A stretch of 64,000 nt of DNA from Clostridioides sp. ES-S-0054-01 (GTDB lineage: Bacteria > Bacillota > Clostridia > Peptostreptococcales > Peptostreptococcaceae). The notes under the pieces are model-generated. The model was given only the letters and a program-made list of their open reading frames with translations, ran no database searches and was not told the DNA's origin. The DNA lies in assembly GCA_021561035.1 (NCBI GenBank), contig CP067346.1, positions 1,147,001-1,211,000 of the forward strand. The letters run 5' to 3'. Shown here piece after piece: positions 9,839 to 19,155 of this stretch (positions are counted from its first letter, which is position 1; each line of letters begins with the position of its first letter). Both the position numbers and the translations under genes were made by a program.

Positions 9839-10564
9839 ATGAAACCAATAATAGGGATTTTAGGAAATTTAATAATAATGGAAAATGGTATGTTTCCAGG
9901 TCTTGAAAGGTCATATGTAAATAATGATTATATAAATGCAGTACTAAAAGGTGGAGGTAGCCCAGTCATCATTCCAGTAAATACAGATAAAGAAGTTATA
10001 AGAAAACAGATTGAGATGGTTGATGGAGTCTTAATATCTGGAGGATGGGATGTCAATCCTCAGTTATATGGAGAAGAAATAAGAGAAGAAACGACATTTA
10101 TATATCCAGAAGTGGATGAATTTGATTTAATTGCAATAAGTATAGCATTAGAACTTAAAAAGCCTATATTAGGTATATGTAGGGGACTACAAATTTTAAA
10201 TGTAAGTTTAGGAGGAACTTTATATCAAGATAATAATCTTATAGAAGGAAGTTATATAAAACATACACAATCTTCCAAAAGACATGTAGCTACTCATAAA
10301 GTAGATGTTAAAGAAGGAAGCATTTTAGAAGGAATCTTAGGAAAACAATTACTTACAAATAGTTATCATCATCAAAGTATCAATCAACTTGGAAAAGGAT
10401 TAAAAGCCATAGCATACTCAAAAGATGGTATAATAGAAGCTATTGAAAAAGAGAATGAAAATTTTGTAGTAGGAATACAGTGGCATCCAGAAATGATGGT
10501 AGATTACTGTAATAAAATGGAAAATTTATTTAAATATTTTATAAGTATTTGTTCGAATTTATAA
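9839..10564 (+). CDS. Class I glutamine amidotransferase-like hydrolase (PuuD/peptidase C26 type)
   Basis: Predicted gamma-glutamyl hydrolase of 241 aa. The triad is visible: nucleophile Cys in GICRGLQIL and the His-Glu pair in IQWHPEMM. The N-terminal GGGSPVIIPV and the ISGGWDVNPQLYGEE loop are typical of the gamma-glutamyl-GABA hydrolase family, which frees GABA or amines from gamma-glutamyl conjugates. It is second in the sigma-54 operon, next to an amino acid or amine permease, so a catabolic role for an imported gamma-glutamyl compound is a reasonable inference. The exact substrate cannot be read from the sequence. Confidence 0.88.
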   Translation: MKPIIGILGNLIIMENGMFPGLERSYVNNDYINAVLKGGGSPVIIPVNTDKEVIRKQIEMVDGVLISGGWDVNPQLYGEEIREETTFIYPEVDEFDLIAISIALELKKPILGICRGLQILNVSLGGTLYQDNNLIEGSYIKHTQSSKRHVATHKVDVKEGSILEGILGKQLLTNSYHHQSINQLGKGLKAIAYSKDGIIEAIEKENENFVVGIQWHPEMMVDYCNKMENLFKYFISICSNL

Positions 10565-10585
10565 TATACCTTGGGGGGATTGAGC

Positions 10586-11899
10586 ATGAATGAAAAGAAT
10601 AAAATGGGATTGATAAGTATTATACTTTTAGGTATTAATGCAGTAGTAGGAGCTGGAGTTTTCCTATTACCAGGAGATGCAATGAAAGCATTTGGTGTAG
10701 CAAGTATATTTGTATACATGTTTGATATGTTATTAGTTTTATCTATGGCATTCTGTTTTGCTGAGGTGGCAGGTAAATTTAACAAAAACGGTGCTGCCTA
10801 TGTATATACTAAGGAAGCTTTTGGAGATTTTTGTGGTTTTGAAGTAGGTCTTATGAAATGGGTAATAGGATGTATCTCCTGGGGAGCTTTGATAGTAGGT
10901 TTTCCTACATCATTATCAGCAGTATGGGCTCCAGCAGGTGACCCATATATACAAAAAATTATAATTGTAGCCATGATAGTTGGACTTACAATTATAAACT
11001 TATTAGGTGTATCTCTATCAAAAATTGTACAAAATGTTATAACTGTAGGTAAACTAATTCCATTAATATTATTTATAGGAATAGGAATATTTTTTATAAA
11101 AGGAGTTAATTTTACTACTTCAACAATGGTACCTCCAGGAGCTGGAGCAACAGAGTTTGGAGCAGCAGCACTTTTAATGTTTTATTCATTTACAGGGTTT
11201 GAATCTATAGCAGTTGCAGCAGAAGATATGGAAAATCCCAAAAAGAATATACCAATAGCAATTATAAGTGTAATAGTAATTGCATCAATAATATATATAT
11301 TAAATCAAGTTGTATGTGTTGGTATACTAGGAGATTCATTATCTAATACATCTACACCAGTTGCAGATGCTGCAAGAATATGTTTTGGAAATATGGGTGC
11401 TGGATTGGTTACTTTTGGAACATTGGTTTCTGTTGGTGGAATTTGTATGTGTGGTGCTTTCGTAAATCCAAGAAGTTGTGTGGCTTTAGCTGATGATAAA
11501 ATGTTACCAAGAATATTTGCAAGAAAAGATAAAAAAGGTACACCATATGTAGCGATAATAGCTACTATGCTAATCACTATACCAATAGCTTTATCTGGAA
11601 GCTTTGCTGAATTAGCAGCGATAAGTGCAGTTGCTAGATTTATACAGTATATACCAACATCGTTATCAGTATTAGTATTTAGAAAGAAAAGACCAGAATT
11701 AGTAGGTACTTTTAAAACTCCTTTTGGAGCAGTAATCCCTCTAATTGCAGTATGTGTTGGTACATGGTTATTGTTCCAAGCATCTATGCATCAGTTAATT
11801 ATGGGATTAGGAGCTTTAGCAATCGGAGTACCATTATACTTTATAATGAAGTCTTATAATAGAAAGGTTTATGGTGAAGATTTAAAGAAAATAGTTTAA
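10586..11899 (+). CDS. APC superfamily amino acid/amine permease
   Basis: Integral membrane transporter of 437 aa with about 12 hydrophobic segments. The first helix has the APC pattern NAVVGAGVFLLPG, and EDMENPKKNIP follows the YSFTGFESIAVAAE segment typical of the family. I chose ATG 10586, 7 nt after a GGGGGG SD; a TTG upstream overlaps that SD. It is the last gene of the sigma-54 operon and probably supplies substrate to the PuuD-like hydrolase. The substrate (amino acid, polyamine or GABA-like) is not determined. Confidence 0.88.
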   Translation: MNEKNKMGLISIILLGINAVVGAGVFLLPGDAMKAFGVASIFVYMFDMLLVLSMAFCFAEVAGKFNKNGAAYVYTKEAFGDFCGFEVGLMKWVIGCISWGALIVGFPTSLSAVWAPAGDPYIQKIIIVAMIVGLTIINLLGVSLSKIVQNVITVGKLIPLILFIGIGIFFIKGVNFTTSTMVPPGAGATEFGAAALLMFYSFTGFESIAVAAEDMENPKKNIPIAIISVIVIASIIYILNQVVCVGILGDSLSNTSTPVADAARICFGNMGAGLVTFGTLVSVGGICMCGAFVNPRSCVALADDKMLPRIFARKDKKGTPYVAIIATMLITIPIALSGSFAELAAISAVARFIQYIPTSLSVLVFRKKRPELVGTFKTPFGAVIPLIAVCVGTWLLFQASMHQLIMGLGALAIGVPLYFIMKSYNRKVYGEDLKKIV

Positions 11900-11964
11900 T
11901 TATATTATAATAGTTTATTAAGCTAAAGTTAAATATTGGCAGAAAATTAAATACAAATAAGTAC

Positions 11965-12018
11965 ATATAAGGTTATATTAAAATATTATTAGTTTTTTAT
12001 TTTAGTATAGCCTTATAT
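11965..12018 (+). terminator. Long hairpin after the permease gene
   Basis: A 20-bp stem (11965-11984 with 11999-12018) in which two positions are G-U pairs, with a 14-nt T-rich loop. There is no T-run after it, so it may be a weak terminator or a 3'-end stabiliser. I see no other feature in 11900-12105 apart from the SD of the next gene. Confidence 0.5.
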
Positions 12019-12105
12019 TGTTATTAATACATGAAAAATATTGTAACAACATAAAAACAATAGTATCATGTTTATAGATAAAAAAACTTATTAGGAGGTA
12101 AATTT

Positions 12106-12645
12106 ATGCCAACAATAACATTAAAAAATGGTGTAGACGTGATTATTAGAGAAGGAGTAAAAGAAGATGCTCAAAGTATTATAAATTTTTATAATGAAGT
12201 AGGTGGAGAAACTCATTTTCTCTCATTTGGGAAGAATGAATATAAAATATCTTTGGAGGAACAAGAAAATGCTATAGAAGCAGCAAAAGCGTCTGATAAT
12301 TCAATAAAATTGATTGCATTTATAGAAGGTGAAATAGTTGGTATTGCGACGATTGATTCTAATCAAAAAGCGAAAGGAAAGCATGTCGGAGTATTAGGAA
12401 TTGTTGTAAAAGAAAAATATTGGGGCATTGGATTAGGTAAGAGGCTTATGTTAGACCTTATAGAATGGTGTAAATCAAATGGAATAACTAAGAAAATAAC
12501 TCTTGTCACTAATGAAGAAAATTATAATGCTATAGAATTATACAAAAAAGTTGGATTTGAAGTAGAGAGTATACTAAAAAAAGAATGTTATTATAATGGT
12601 ATTTATACTAATTTAATAGGAATGTCACTTTTATTGGGAATATAA
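12106..12645 (+). CDS. GNAT family N-acetyltransferase
   Basis: Predicted acetyl-CoA-dependent acetyltransferase, 179 aa. The acetyl-CoA loop is seen in VKEKYWGIGLGKRLM (a QxxGxG/A-type motif A) and the C-terminal NEENYNAIELYKKVGFE is the classic motif B. AGGAGG precedes ATG 12106. It stands alone between the permease operon and fbp. The acceptor substrate is unknown. Confidence 0.88.
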   Translation: MPTITLKNGVDVIIREGVKEDAQSIINFYNEVGGETHFLSFGKNEYKISLEEQENAIEAAKASDNSIKLIAFIEGEIVGIATIDSNQKAKGKHVGVLGIVVKEKYWGIGLGKRLMLDLIEWCKSNGITKKITLVTNEENYNAIELYKKVGFEVESILKKECYYNGIYTNLIGMSLLLGI

Positions 12646-12683
12646 TTAGTGTATATTTTATCTCGGAAAAAGTATATTAAGTA

Positions 12684-12692
12684 TGGTATAAT
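12684..12692 (+). promoter_or_regulatory. Extended -10 SigA-type promoter for fbp
   Basis: TGGTATAAT is a perfect extended -10 (TGnTATAAT) 41 nt before the fbp start. The -35 region is weak, as is common with extended -10 promoters. Confidence 0.55.
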
Positions 12693-12733
12693 TAAAAAAG
12701 AATATAACTTAATATAATTTTGGAGGACGAATT

Positions 12734-14719
12734 ATGAAAAATCTGTGTAAAATATCAGATGATTATTTAAACAGCAAGCTTAAGTATTTAAAGTTATTGT
12801 CAAAACAATATCCAAGTATATCAAAAGCAAGTACAGAAATAATAAATTTAGAGGCTATATTAAATCTTCCAAAGGGAACAGAACATTTTATAACAGATGT
12901 ACATGGTGAATATGAACCATTTGTCCATGTATTAAAAAATGGTTCTGGTGTAATAAAGAGAAAAATAGAAGAATTGTTTTCAAATACAATAAGAGACAGT
13001 GAAAAAAAAATGTTAGCAACTCTTGTATATTATCCTGAACAAAAACTAGATTTAATAATTAAGCAAGAGGAAAATATAGATGATTTTTATAGAATAAATA
13101 TTTATAGGCTTATAGAACTTTGTAAGTATGCTTCTAGCAAATATACTAGGTCTAAAGTCAGAAAGCTTTTACCAGAAAATTTTAAATACATAATAGAAGA
13201 ACTTTTGCACGAGCATGTTAAAAGTGAGCATAAAGAAGAGTACTATAAAAGTATAGTTGAAACAGTAGTTGATATAGGAATAGCTAAAGAGTTTATAATT
13301 GCTATTTCTACAGTTATACAAAAATTAGTTGTGGATAGACTGCATGTAATAGGAGACATTTATGATAGAGGTCCAAGACCAGATATAATTGTCGACAAGC
13401 TTATTGAGCATCATTGTGTAGATATTCAATGGGGAAATCATGATATATTATGGATGGGTGCAGCATCAGGTGAAAAAACTTGTATAGCAAATGCACTTAG
13501 GATATCAGCTAGATATGCGAATTTAGACATTGTAGAAGACATATATGGAATAAATCTATTGCCTTTAGCCACTTTTGCTATAGAGATGTATAAAGATGAC
13601 CCTTGTAAAGAATTTATTCCAAAGATTAATGACCAAAGTGTAACAACAACAGAAAAATCTTTAATGGCGAAAATGCATAAAGCAATAAGTATAATTCAAT
13701 TTAAGCTTGAAGGTGAAGTTATAAGACGAAGACCTGAGTTTGAGATGGAACATAGACTTTTGCTCAACATGATAAATTATGATGAAGGTACGATTACTTT
13801 AAAAGGGAAAACATATAAATTAAAAGATACCTATTTGCCTACAATAGACAAAAAAGACCCATATAAATTAACAATAGAAGAAAAAAACGTTATGGATAAA
13901 TTAGTATCTTCATTTAGAGGCAGTGAAAAATTACAAAAACATGTTTCATTTTTATTTTCTAAAGGAAGTATATATTTAAAAGCAAACTCAAATTTACTGA
14001 TTCATGGATGTGTACCATTAAATGAAGATGGAAGTTTTATGTCTATGAATATAATGGGAAAAGAGTATAAAGGTAAAGCTCTTATGGATAAAATGGAATC
14101 TCTAGCAAGAGAAGGGTTTTTCTTTAAAGATAAAGCAGAAGAAAAACTATATGGTATGGATATTATGTGGTATTTGTGGACTGGAAAATGTTCATCATTA
14201 TTTGGAAAAGATGATATGACTACATTTGAAAGGTATTTTATAGCAGAAAAAGAGACTCATAAAGAAAATAAGAATCCATATTTTAAGCTTAGAGAAAATG
14301 AGATGGCTTGTGAAAAAATATTTGAAGAATTTGATTTAGAACTTGATGAATCACATATAATAAATGGTCATGTTCCTGTGGAAAGTAAAAATGGGGAGAG
14401 TCCAATAAAAGCTAATGGTAAAATTCTCGTTATAGATGGTGGTTTTTCTAGAGCTTACCAAAAAACTACTGGTATAGCTGGATACACTTTGATATACAAT
14501 TCTAGAACCTTACAATTAGTATCACATGAACCATTTAATTCTGCAGAAGAAGCCATTGCAAATGAAAGCGATATTTTATCTACAACCGTTGTAGTAGAGC
14601 ATAAAACAGAGAGAAAAATGGTGAGGGATACTGATGAAGGAGTAAAAATACAAGAAGAAATAGAAGATTTAAAACTACTTTTGATGGCTTATAAGAAAGG
14701 TATGATAAAAGAAATGTAG
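12734..14719 (+). CDS. fbp: Fructose-1,6-bisphosphatase, class III
   Basis: Gluconeogenic enzyme that removes the 1-phosphate of fructose-1,6-bisphosphate. The 661-aa length fits the large Firmicutes FBPase III family. Metallophosphatase motifs are visible: [20 protein letters not shown] and [10 protein letters not shown] in the N-terminal half, and HIINGHVPV plus [10 protein letters not shown] near the C-terminus. GGAGG precedes the ATG, with an extended -10 promoter upstream and a terminator at 14744 downstream, so it is monocistronic. Confidence 0.95.
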   Translation: MKNLCKISDDYLNSKLKYLKLLSKQYPSISKASTEIINLEAILNLPKGTEHFITDVHGEYEPFVHVLKNGSGVIKRKIEELFSNTIRDSEKKMLATLVYYPEQKLDLIIKQEENIDDFYRINIYRLIELCKYASSKYTRSKVRKLLPENFKYIIEELLHEHVKSEHKEEYYKSIVETVVDIGIAKEFIIAISTVIQKLVVDRLHVIGDIYDRGPRPDIIVDKLIEHHCVDIQWGNHDILWMGAASGEKTCIANALRISARYANLDIVEDIYGINLLPLATFAIEMYKDDPCKEFIPKINDQSVTTTEKSLMAKMHKAISIIQFKLEGEVIRRRPEFEMEHRLLLNMINYDEGTITLKGKTYKLKDTYLPTIDKKDPYKLTIEEKNVMDKLVSSFRGSEKLQKHVSFLFSKGSIYLKANSNLLIHGCVPLNEDGSFMSMNIMGKEYKGKALMDKMESLAREGFFFKDKAEEKLYGMDIMWYLWTGKCSSLFGKDDMTTFERYFIAEKETHKENKNPYFKLRENEMACEKIFEEFDLELDESHIINGHVPVESKNGESPIKANGKILVIDGGFSRAYQKTTGIAGYTLIYNSRTLQLVSHEPFNSAEEAIANESDILSTTVVVEHKTERKMVRDTDEGVKIQEEIEDLKLLLMAYKKGMIKEM

Positions 14720-14743
14720 ATATTATAGGAGGTTTTCGTTCGA

Positions 14744-14791
14744 GACTGTAAGTAGGTTTGTGTAAATACAAACTTACCTATAGTCTTTTTT
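14744..14791 (+). terminator. Terminator after fbp
   Basis: An 18-position stem (14744-14761 with about 14768-14785, two G-U pairs and one mismatch) followed by six T. An AGGAGG at 14727-14732 between the fbp stop and this hairpin has no gene behind it. Confidence 0.85.
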
Positions 14792-14849
14792 GAATGTAAA
14801 ATTGGTAAGATTGGAATAATATTCATATTAAACTTTTGGAGGTAAAGAA

Positions 14850-15257
14850 ATGGAAGAATTATATGGTATTGACGTATCTCCTGCAATGATATCTAAGATA
14901 AAAGAAGTTAAAAGATTAAATAAGAAACTTAAAAAACTTCAAAGGTAAGTTTCAAGGAAATGTGATATGTTAAAAAGTGGTAATACCTTTCAAAAAGGTG
15001 AAAAACTTATAAAAACTTAAAATATCATAAAGGTTGAAACGCAGATAAAACTTGTCTATAAAAAACTTTCTGATATTAAATTAAATCATATACACCAAAC
15101 TACTAATACAATAGTGAAAACCAAGCCTTGTAGAGTAGTAGTAGAAAATTTAAATGTAAGAGGTTTATTAAAACATAAACACTTGTCTAAATCAATTTTA
15201 CAATGTAAACCCAGTTGGGTATCCAAAATGACCAGTTGGAGAGATTATGTTGAATAA
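14850..15257 (+). pseudogene. Transposase remnant: IS256-like start fused to TnpB (IS605 OrfB) fragment
   Basis: Codons 1-16 after an SD and ATG read like the IS256/Mutator transposase segment LYGIDVSPAMISKI. From about codon 18 the same frame reads as TnpB: RLNKKLKKLQR, then VSRKCDMLKSGN, then LNHIHQTTNTIVKTKPC and VVVENLNVRGLLKHKHLSK. Two in-frame TAA codons (14946-14948 and 15018-15020) break it, and the zinc-finger and catalytic C-terminal part is missing. It is therefore a dead chimera of two insertion-sequence families. It marks the left edge of the decayed island between fbp and spoIIIAA. I saw no intact IS ends around it. Confidence 0.8.
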
Positions 15258-15308
15258 TAGAATAAGGTGTGTTATTTTTTAAGTATAGAAGGTTTGGAGG
15301 CGATTTAT

Positions 15309-15600
15309 ATGACCGAATCTTGTGTTAATAAGATAACATCCTTTTTAATTTGTAATAAAACAGTAAACGAAAAGGAATATGATTTATACTTATATGGATT
15401 TAAAACATTAATAGCATTTATAGTTAATATAATTGTTATATTATTATAGGATATATACTAAATCGATTTAAGGAAACTGCATTATTTTTATATGACACTG
15501 TCCAATACGATAATTTACAGGTGGATATCATGCAGATAATTACAAAAAATGTTTATTATCATTTATTTCAATCTATTTAGTTAATGTGTATTTGATATAG
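15309..15600 (+). pseudogene. agrB-like pseudogene (accessory gene regulator B)
   Basis: A good SD and ATG 15309 open a frame reading MTESCVNKITSF, then IYxYG-like LYLYGFKTLIAF, typical of the AgrB N-terminus. The frame stops at 15449. One base earlier in another frame the homology goes on (IGYILNRFKETALF). After a second shift near 15505-15517 it continues as TGGYHADNYKKC, holding the conserved AgrB His and Cys protease residues, then SIYLVNVYLI and a TAG at 15598. Two frameshifts and a short length mean it is inactive. AgrB normally cleaves and cyclises the AgrD peptide; a small peptide ORF follows 6 nt later. Confidence 0.8.
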
Positions 15601-15606
15601 GAATTA

Positions 15607-15834
15607 ATGAGTAAAAAAGCAGACTATCATAGTTATATCGTTAATGGTTTAGATGAGACGAATACTATGGAAAAATTAACAATTAGCGCAATAGCTGGTA
15701 AGGTTGAAATTGAAGAGGTTGAGGTACAAGTAGATTCATGTAGATATAATCCAAGTGCAGAAACTTACTACTGTTATACAGATTGTGAACCAATAGATGG
15801 TAGACCATCGCCATTTGGATTAACAGCGTATTAA
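15607..15834 (+). CDS. Small Cys-containing peptide of unknown function
   Basis: 75 codons from ATG 15607, or 55 from the internal ATG at 15667; neither has a strong SD. I do not recognise a family. The C-terminal part has three cysteines (in DSCRY, YYCYTDCEP), several tyrosines and prolines, and ends in SPFGLTAY. The middle is acidic and Val/Glu-rich. This leader-like front and Cys/Tyr/Pro-rich tail resembles a precursor peptide, though no modification enzyme is adjacent. It occupies the place of agrD after agrB, but it does not match the AgrD pattern I know. An intact large permease follows. It may be a real peptide gene or a stranded fragment. Confidence 0.5.
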   Translation: MSKKADYHSYIVNGLDETNTMEKLTISAIAGKVEIEEVEVQVDSCRYNPSAETYYCYTDCEPIDGRPSPFGLTAY

Positions 15835-15952
15835 GAATTAGATAAAAAGTAAGAGTAACTTTATGTGACAGAGTTTTGAAGCAGGAAATCTATATTTTTT
15901 ATATGAGATTTACTGATTTAATACTTTTTAATAAATATAGGGGAGAATGATT

Positions 15953-18523
15953 ATGAATAATACATGGAAACTAGCAGTTTCTTACATGAAAAAACAAAAA
16001 GGAAAAACAATAGCACTATTATCATGTATAGTTCTTGCTGTGATGCTTATTTTCTCAATGAGTGTGATTAGGAATTCTGGATATGATTCTCAAATAACAG
16101 AGGCGAAGGATTTACAGGGTGACTATCACGTAGAGTTTAAGGAGTTAGATAAGGATAAAGTACAGAATCTTATAAATGAAAATGATATATCAAAGTCGAA
16201 TACCTCAAAAGAACTATGTGAAATAGTCGATAAAAAAAGCGGCGTTAAGCTTGATTTAAATTCATTTGACAAAAAATTTATAAATTTTTTGAGATATAAG
16301 ATAGATGGAAGAGAACCAATAAAAGATGGAGAAATAGTAATAGAAAAAGAGGCTACAAATCAGATGGGAATATCTGCTCCATTAAATAAAAGTATAGACT
16401 TAATGCTTTTGAACAAGTACTTAGATGACAATGGAATTAATCAGATAGACAGTGCAAATAAAACATTCAAAATCGTTGGTTTGATAGAAAAACCAGCTAA
16501 ATATTATGACACATCTAGCTATGGTTCCATATTTAGAGCCTTTGTGTATAATGACTCTAAGTTACCAATAAAAGTAAACGATACATATACTGGAACAATA
16601 TATCTTAAGTCAGAGAAAAATGTATCTCAATTTATAACTAAAATGACAAAAAAGCTAGATACTAATCTATCTAAGTTGCATGAAAATGGGGAGGTTGATT
16701 TAGCAAAACATCAAAGACAAACTTCAAAATTTAGTAAAGAAAATATTATAAACTCAGTCCTTTTAGTTTTTGTATCAACTATTGTGATATACAATATATT
16801 TAATATTATTTTTCAGGATATGACTAGTCAAATAGGTCTTATGAGATCTATTGGTATGTCAAATAAAAAAGTAAAAAGCATGCTTATTACTATGGGCTTT
16901 ATTTATATAATTTTAGGAACCCTAATAGGAATAGTATTTGGAATGATTTTTTCATATGTTGGGTTAAGAGTAGTGTATGGATACAGTTCGGTACTAACAA
17001 TACAAATATCTAGTATAATATGTTCTTTTGTAGTTTCAATCATATCAGTATCTCTTTCTAGTTTTATAGTAATTAAAAAGTCTATGAAAATGTCTATAAT
17101 CGAAGCTATAATGACAAGTGAAAAGTATGAGAGAAAATCAAAAAACAAAAATAAAAAGAGAGATGAAAAAAGTAAAAATTTACTTATAAGTATAGCAACT
17201 AGAAATATATGGAGAAATAAACCTAGAACAATATTGACAATATTAGCAATTACTTTTATTGGAACAATGTTTATATTAAATTTAGGTACTAAAAGTTTTG
17301 TAAAATCCAATATGGCAGAAGGAATAACAGGTGGTTCCTGGTCGATGTCATATGGAAGTGTGGATAAAACTATTGAGGGTTATTCTGGAAATTCAGAATC
17401 TTTATTTTATAAATTAGACAATAATTTAATACAAAAAGTAAATGATACAAAAGGAGTAAGGTATGTAGAACCACATTTTTATAATCATCGTGCCCATATT
17501 TTGCTTTCTAAAGATAAGTTGTCAAAAGCATATCAAGACGAATTGGACAGAAAGAAATCCTCTTATCAAGATGAATATATCAATGAATATCCACTTTTAA
17601 TAAGAGGATATAGCGATGATATGTTAAAGCAACGACAAGGATTTATTGAAAAAGGTAAAAATATACTAAGTCCTATATATGGTGAGTATAAGAAAGTAAT
17701 CTTAGTTAACAATACAAATTCGCAAGTTACACATTCTTTTGCTACAAAGGTGATTGATGATGTGAAAATAGGAGATATTATAGAAATAAAACTACCTGTA
17801 TATAGAGATGGAATTGAAAAATATGAAAACTTCAAGGTGGAGGTTAGCGCTATCATGAAAGAATCATATGCAGCAGGTCAGGATGGGAATACACAAGCTC
17901 AAGGGGCTCAAATAATATTTAGAGAAAATGATTATAAAGAATTAACAGGTCAAAAAGAGTACAATAAACTTTTTATAACAGCTGAAAAAGGACAGTTATA
18001 TTCTGTAGAAAGAAGAGTAGAAGAATTAACCAAGAATTATGGAGCTACAGAAATCAATGGAAAAGGTGAAGAACTAAAACTTATGGGAGCTCAACAAAGT
18101 TCAGAAGAAAGGCTTTCTATAATATATCAGATTTTGATTCTATTAATACTTTCAGTGAATATCATTTTCATTATGAGAAGTAATATTATTGCAAGAAGAA
18201 AAGAGTTGGCAACCTTAAGAGCAATTGGTATGAGTACAAAAGGTATTAAAAAAATTCTAATTATTGAAAGTCAACTATATGGAATTATAGCTTCTATAAT
18301 CGGATCTGTGATTGCAACAGTTAATTACAATTATAATATAGTAAATCTAAATAAATCTCTTTTAGAAGGTGGATATACTAGGACAGCAGAACTCAATATT
18401 CCTTGGACTCAAATAATTATACTATTTGCAATTTTTGTTGCTATGGGATTTATTTCTGTATATATATCGAAAGATAAAATTGAAGGAGAATCTATTGTTG
18501 AGTGTTTTTCACAAAATGATTAA
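15953..18523 (+). CDS. FtsX/MacB-type ABC transporter permease
   Basis: Large 856-aa membrane protein of the type that works with a separate ABC ATPase to export or extract peptides or lipids. An N-terminal membrane anchor (about 20-42) is followed by an extracytoplasmic domain, three helices around residues 265-390 (MTSQIGLMRSIGMSNKKV is the FtsX coupling region), a second anchor near 430, a second large external domain, and a last three-helix bundle with the coupling stretch ARRKELATLRAIGMS. It thus holds two FtsX domains. ATG 15953 is 7 nt after GGGGAG; an ATG at 15947 is too close. No intact ATPase gene is adjacent. The frame is intact although its neighbours are broken. Confidence 0.85.
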   Translation: MNNTWKLAVSYMKKQKGKTIALLSCIVLAVMLIFSMSVIRNSGYDSQITEAKDLQGDYHVEFKELDKDKVQNLINENDISKSNTSKELCEIVDKKSGVKLDLNSFDKKFINFLRYKIDGREPIKDGEIVIEKEATNQMGISAPLNKSIDLMLLNKYLDDNGINQIDSANKTFKIVGLIEKPAKYYDTSSYGSIFRAFVYNDSKLPIKVNDTYTGTIYLKSEKNVSQFITKMTKKLDTNLSKLHENGEVDLAKHQRQTSKFSKENIINSVLLVFVSTIVIYNIFNIIFQDMTSQIGLMRSIGMSNKKVKSMLITMGFIYIILGTLIGIVFGMIFSYVGLRVVYGYSSVLTIQISSIICSFVVSIISVSLSSFIVIKKSMKMSIIEAIMTSEKYERKSKNKNKKRDEKSKNLLISIATRNIWRNKPRTILTILAITFIGTMFILNLGTKSFVKSNMAEGITGGSWSMSYGSVDKTIEGYSGNSESLFYKLDNNLIQKVNDTKGVRYVEPHFYNHRAHILLSKDKLSKAYQDELDRKKSSYQDEYINEYPLLIRGYSDDMLKQRQGFIEKGKNILSPIYGEYKKVILVNNTNSQVTHSFATKVIDDVKIGDIIEIKLPVYRDGIEKYENFKVEVSAIMKESYAAGQDGNTQAQGAQIIFRENDYKELTGQKEYNKLFITAEKGQLYSVERRVEELTKNYGATEINGKGEELKLMGAQQSSEERLSIIYQILILLILSVNIIFIMRSNIIARRKELATLRAIGMSTKGIKKILIIESQLYGIIASIIGSVIATVNYNYNIVNLNKSLLEGGYTRTAELNIPWTQIIILFAIFVAMGFISVYISKDKIEGESIVECFSQND

Positions 18524-18660
18524 GCATAACTATATAAAATAAAATGTAGAGCAAAAATGACTGATAAAAAAATGATTGATAATATAAAAATAGAGTTTAA
18601 AGTTGAAGATTTACTGATAAGCAAAAGATTATTTGGATACTAATGAGATTATGAGATATA

Positions 18661-18855
18661 TCTCAGAAAATAATAACAGAAAATATAAGTAACTTGCTAG
18701 AGAATAAAACCGTTATTGTTATATCCCATAGATTATCTACTATAAAAAATGCAGATAAAATATATGTTATAGACAAAGGTAGAGTTATTGAATCAGGTAA
18801 TCATGAGGAACTTATATTAAATGAAAATACATATTATAGTTTAGTAAATGAGTAA
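18661..18855 (+). pseudogene. ABC exporter ATPase, C-terminal remnant
   Basis: About 64 codons without a start codon match the end of an exporter-type ABC ATPase: ENKTVIVISHRLSTIKNADK holds the H-loop histidine, followed by VIDKGRVIESGNHEEL. In frame upstream is a TGA at 18652. A degraded signature/Walker B stretch may be present around 18610-18650 in shifted frames. The Walker A and membrane domains are gone. It was probably an ABC peptide exporter of the island. It cannot be the working ATPase of the intact permease upstream. Confidence 0.75.
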
Positions 18856-18880
18856 AGACATAGTTTAACATTAGCTTAAA

Positions 18881-19155
18881 GGGGGTGTTGCAAAATGATT
18901 AAAATTAATCATGAGTGACAGCTCTTTTTTTGACATGAATTTTTTAAAAGGCAAAAGCACAGGTTAGTTTACAGTCTCAATTTATTACTTATAATCAAAT
19001 ATTATTTGAAAAATGGTATTTTTATACCTTTATTTGTCATGCATAATTTTACTTAGAACATAAATTTTATATAAAATAATTAAAAATACACCTATTAAGA
19101 TAAGTAAAAAAGAGCTCTCACAGAACAAATTTAATTTGCTCATGTGACAGCCCCT
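18881..19155. mobile_element. About 275-bp non-coding element with inverted ends (MITE-like)
   Basis: The left end (18881-18930) and the reverse complement of the right end (19105-19154) align over about 50 bp: GGGG, TGT, an AT-rich loop, GTGA, then AGCTC and a T-run. Each end can fold by itself, the right end with an 11-bp stem (GAGCTCTCACA with TGTGACAGCCC). No coding capacity is seen inside; a small palindrome GGTATTTTTATACC lies near the middle. No clear target duplication was found. It may be a non-autonomous element, or two related terminator hairpins facing each other. Confidence 0.55.

Noticed and set aside
15607-15834. Calling the small peptide AgrD
   Set aside because: Position fits, but it lacks the AgrD layout of amphipathic helix, short Cys ring segment and charged tail.
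16903-17310. 135-codon minus-strand frame inside the permease gene
   Set aside because: It mirrors hydrophobic codons of the FtsX permease, has no SD, and matches nothing.
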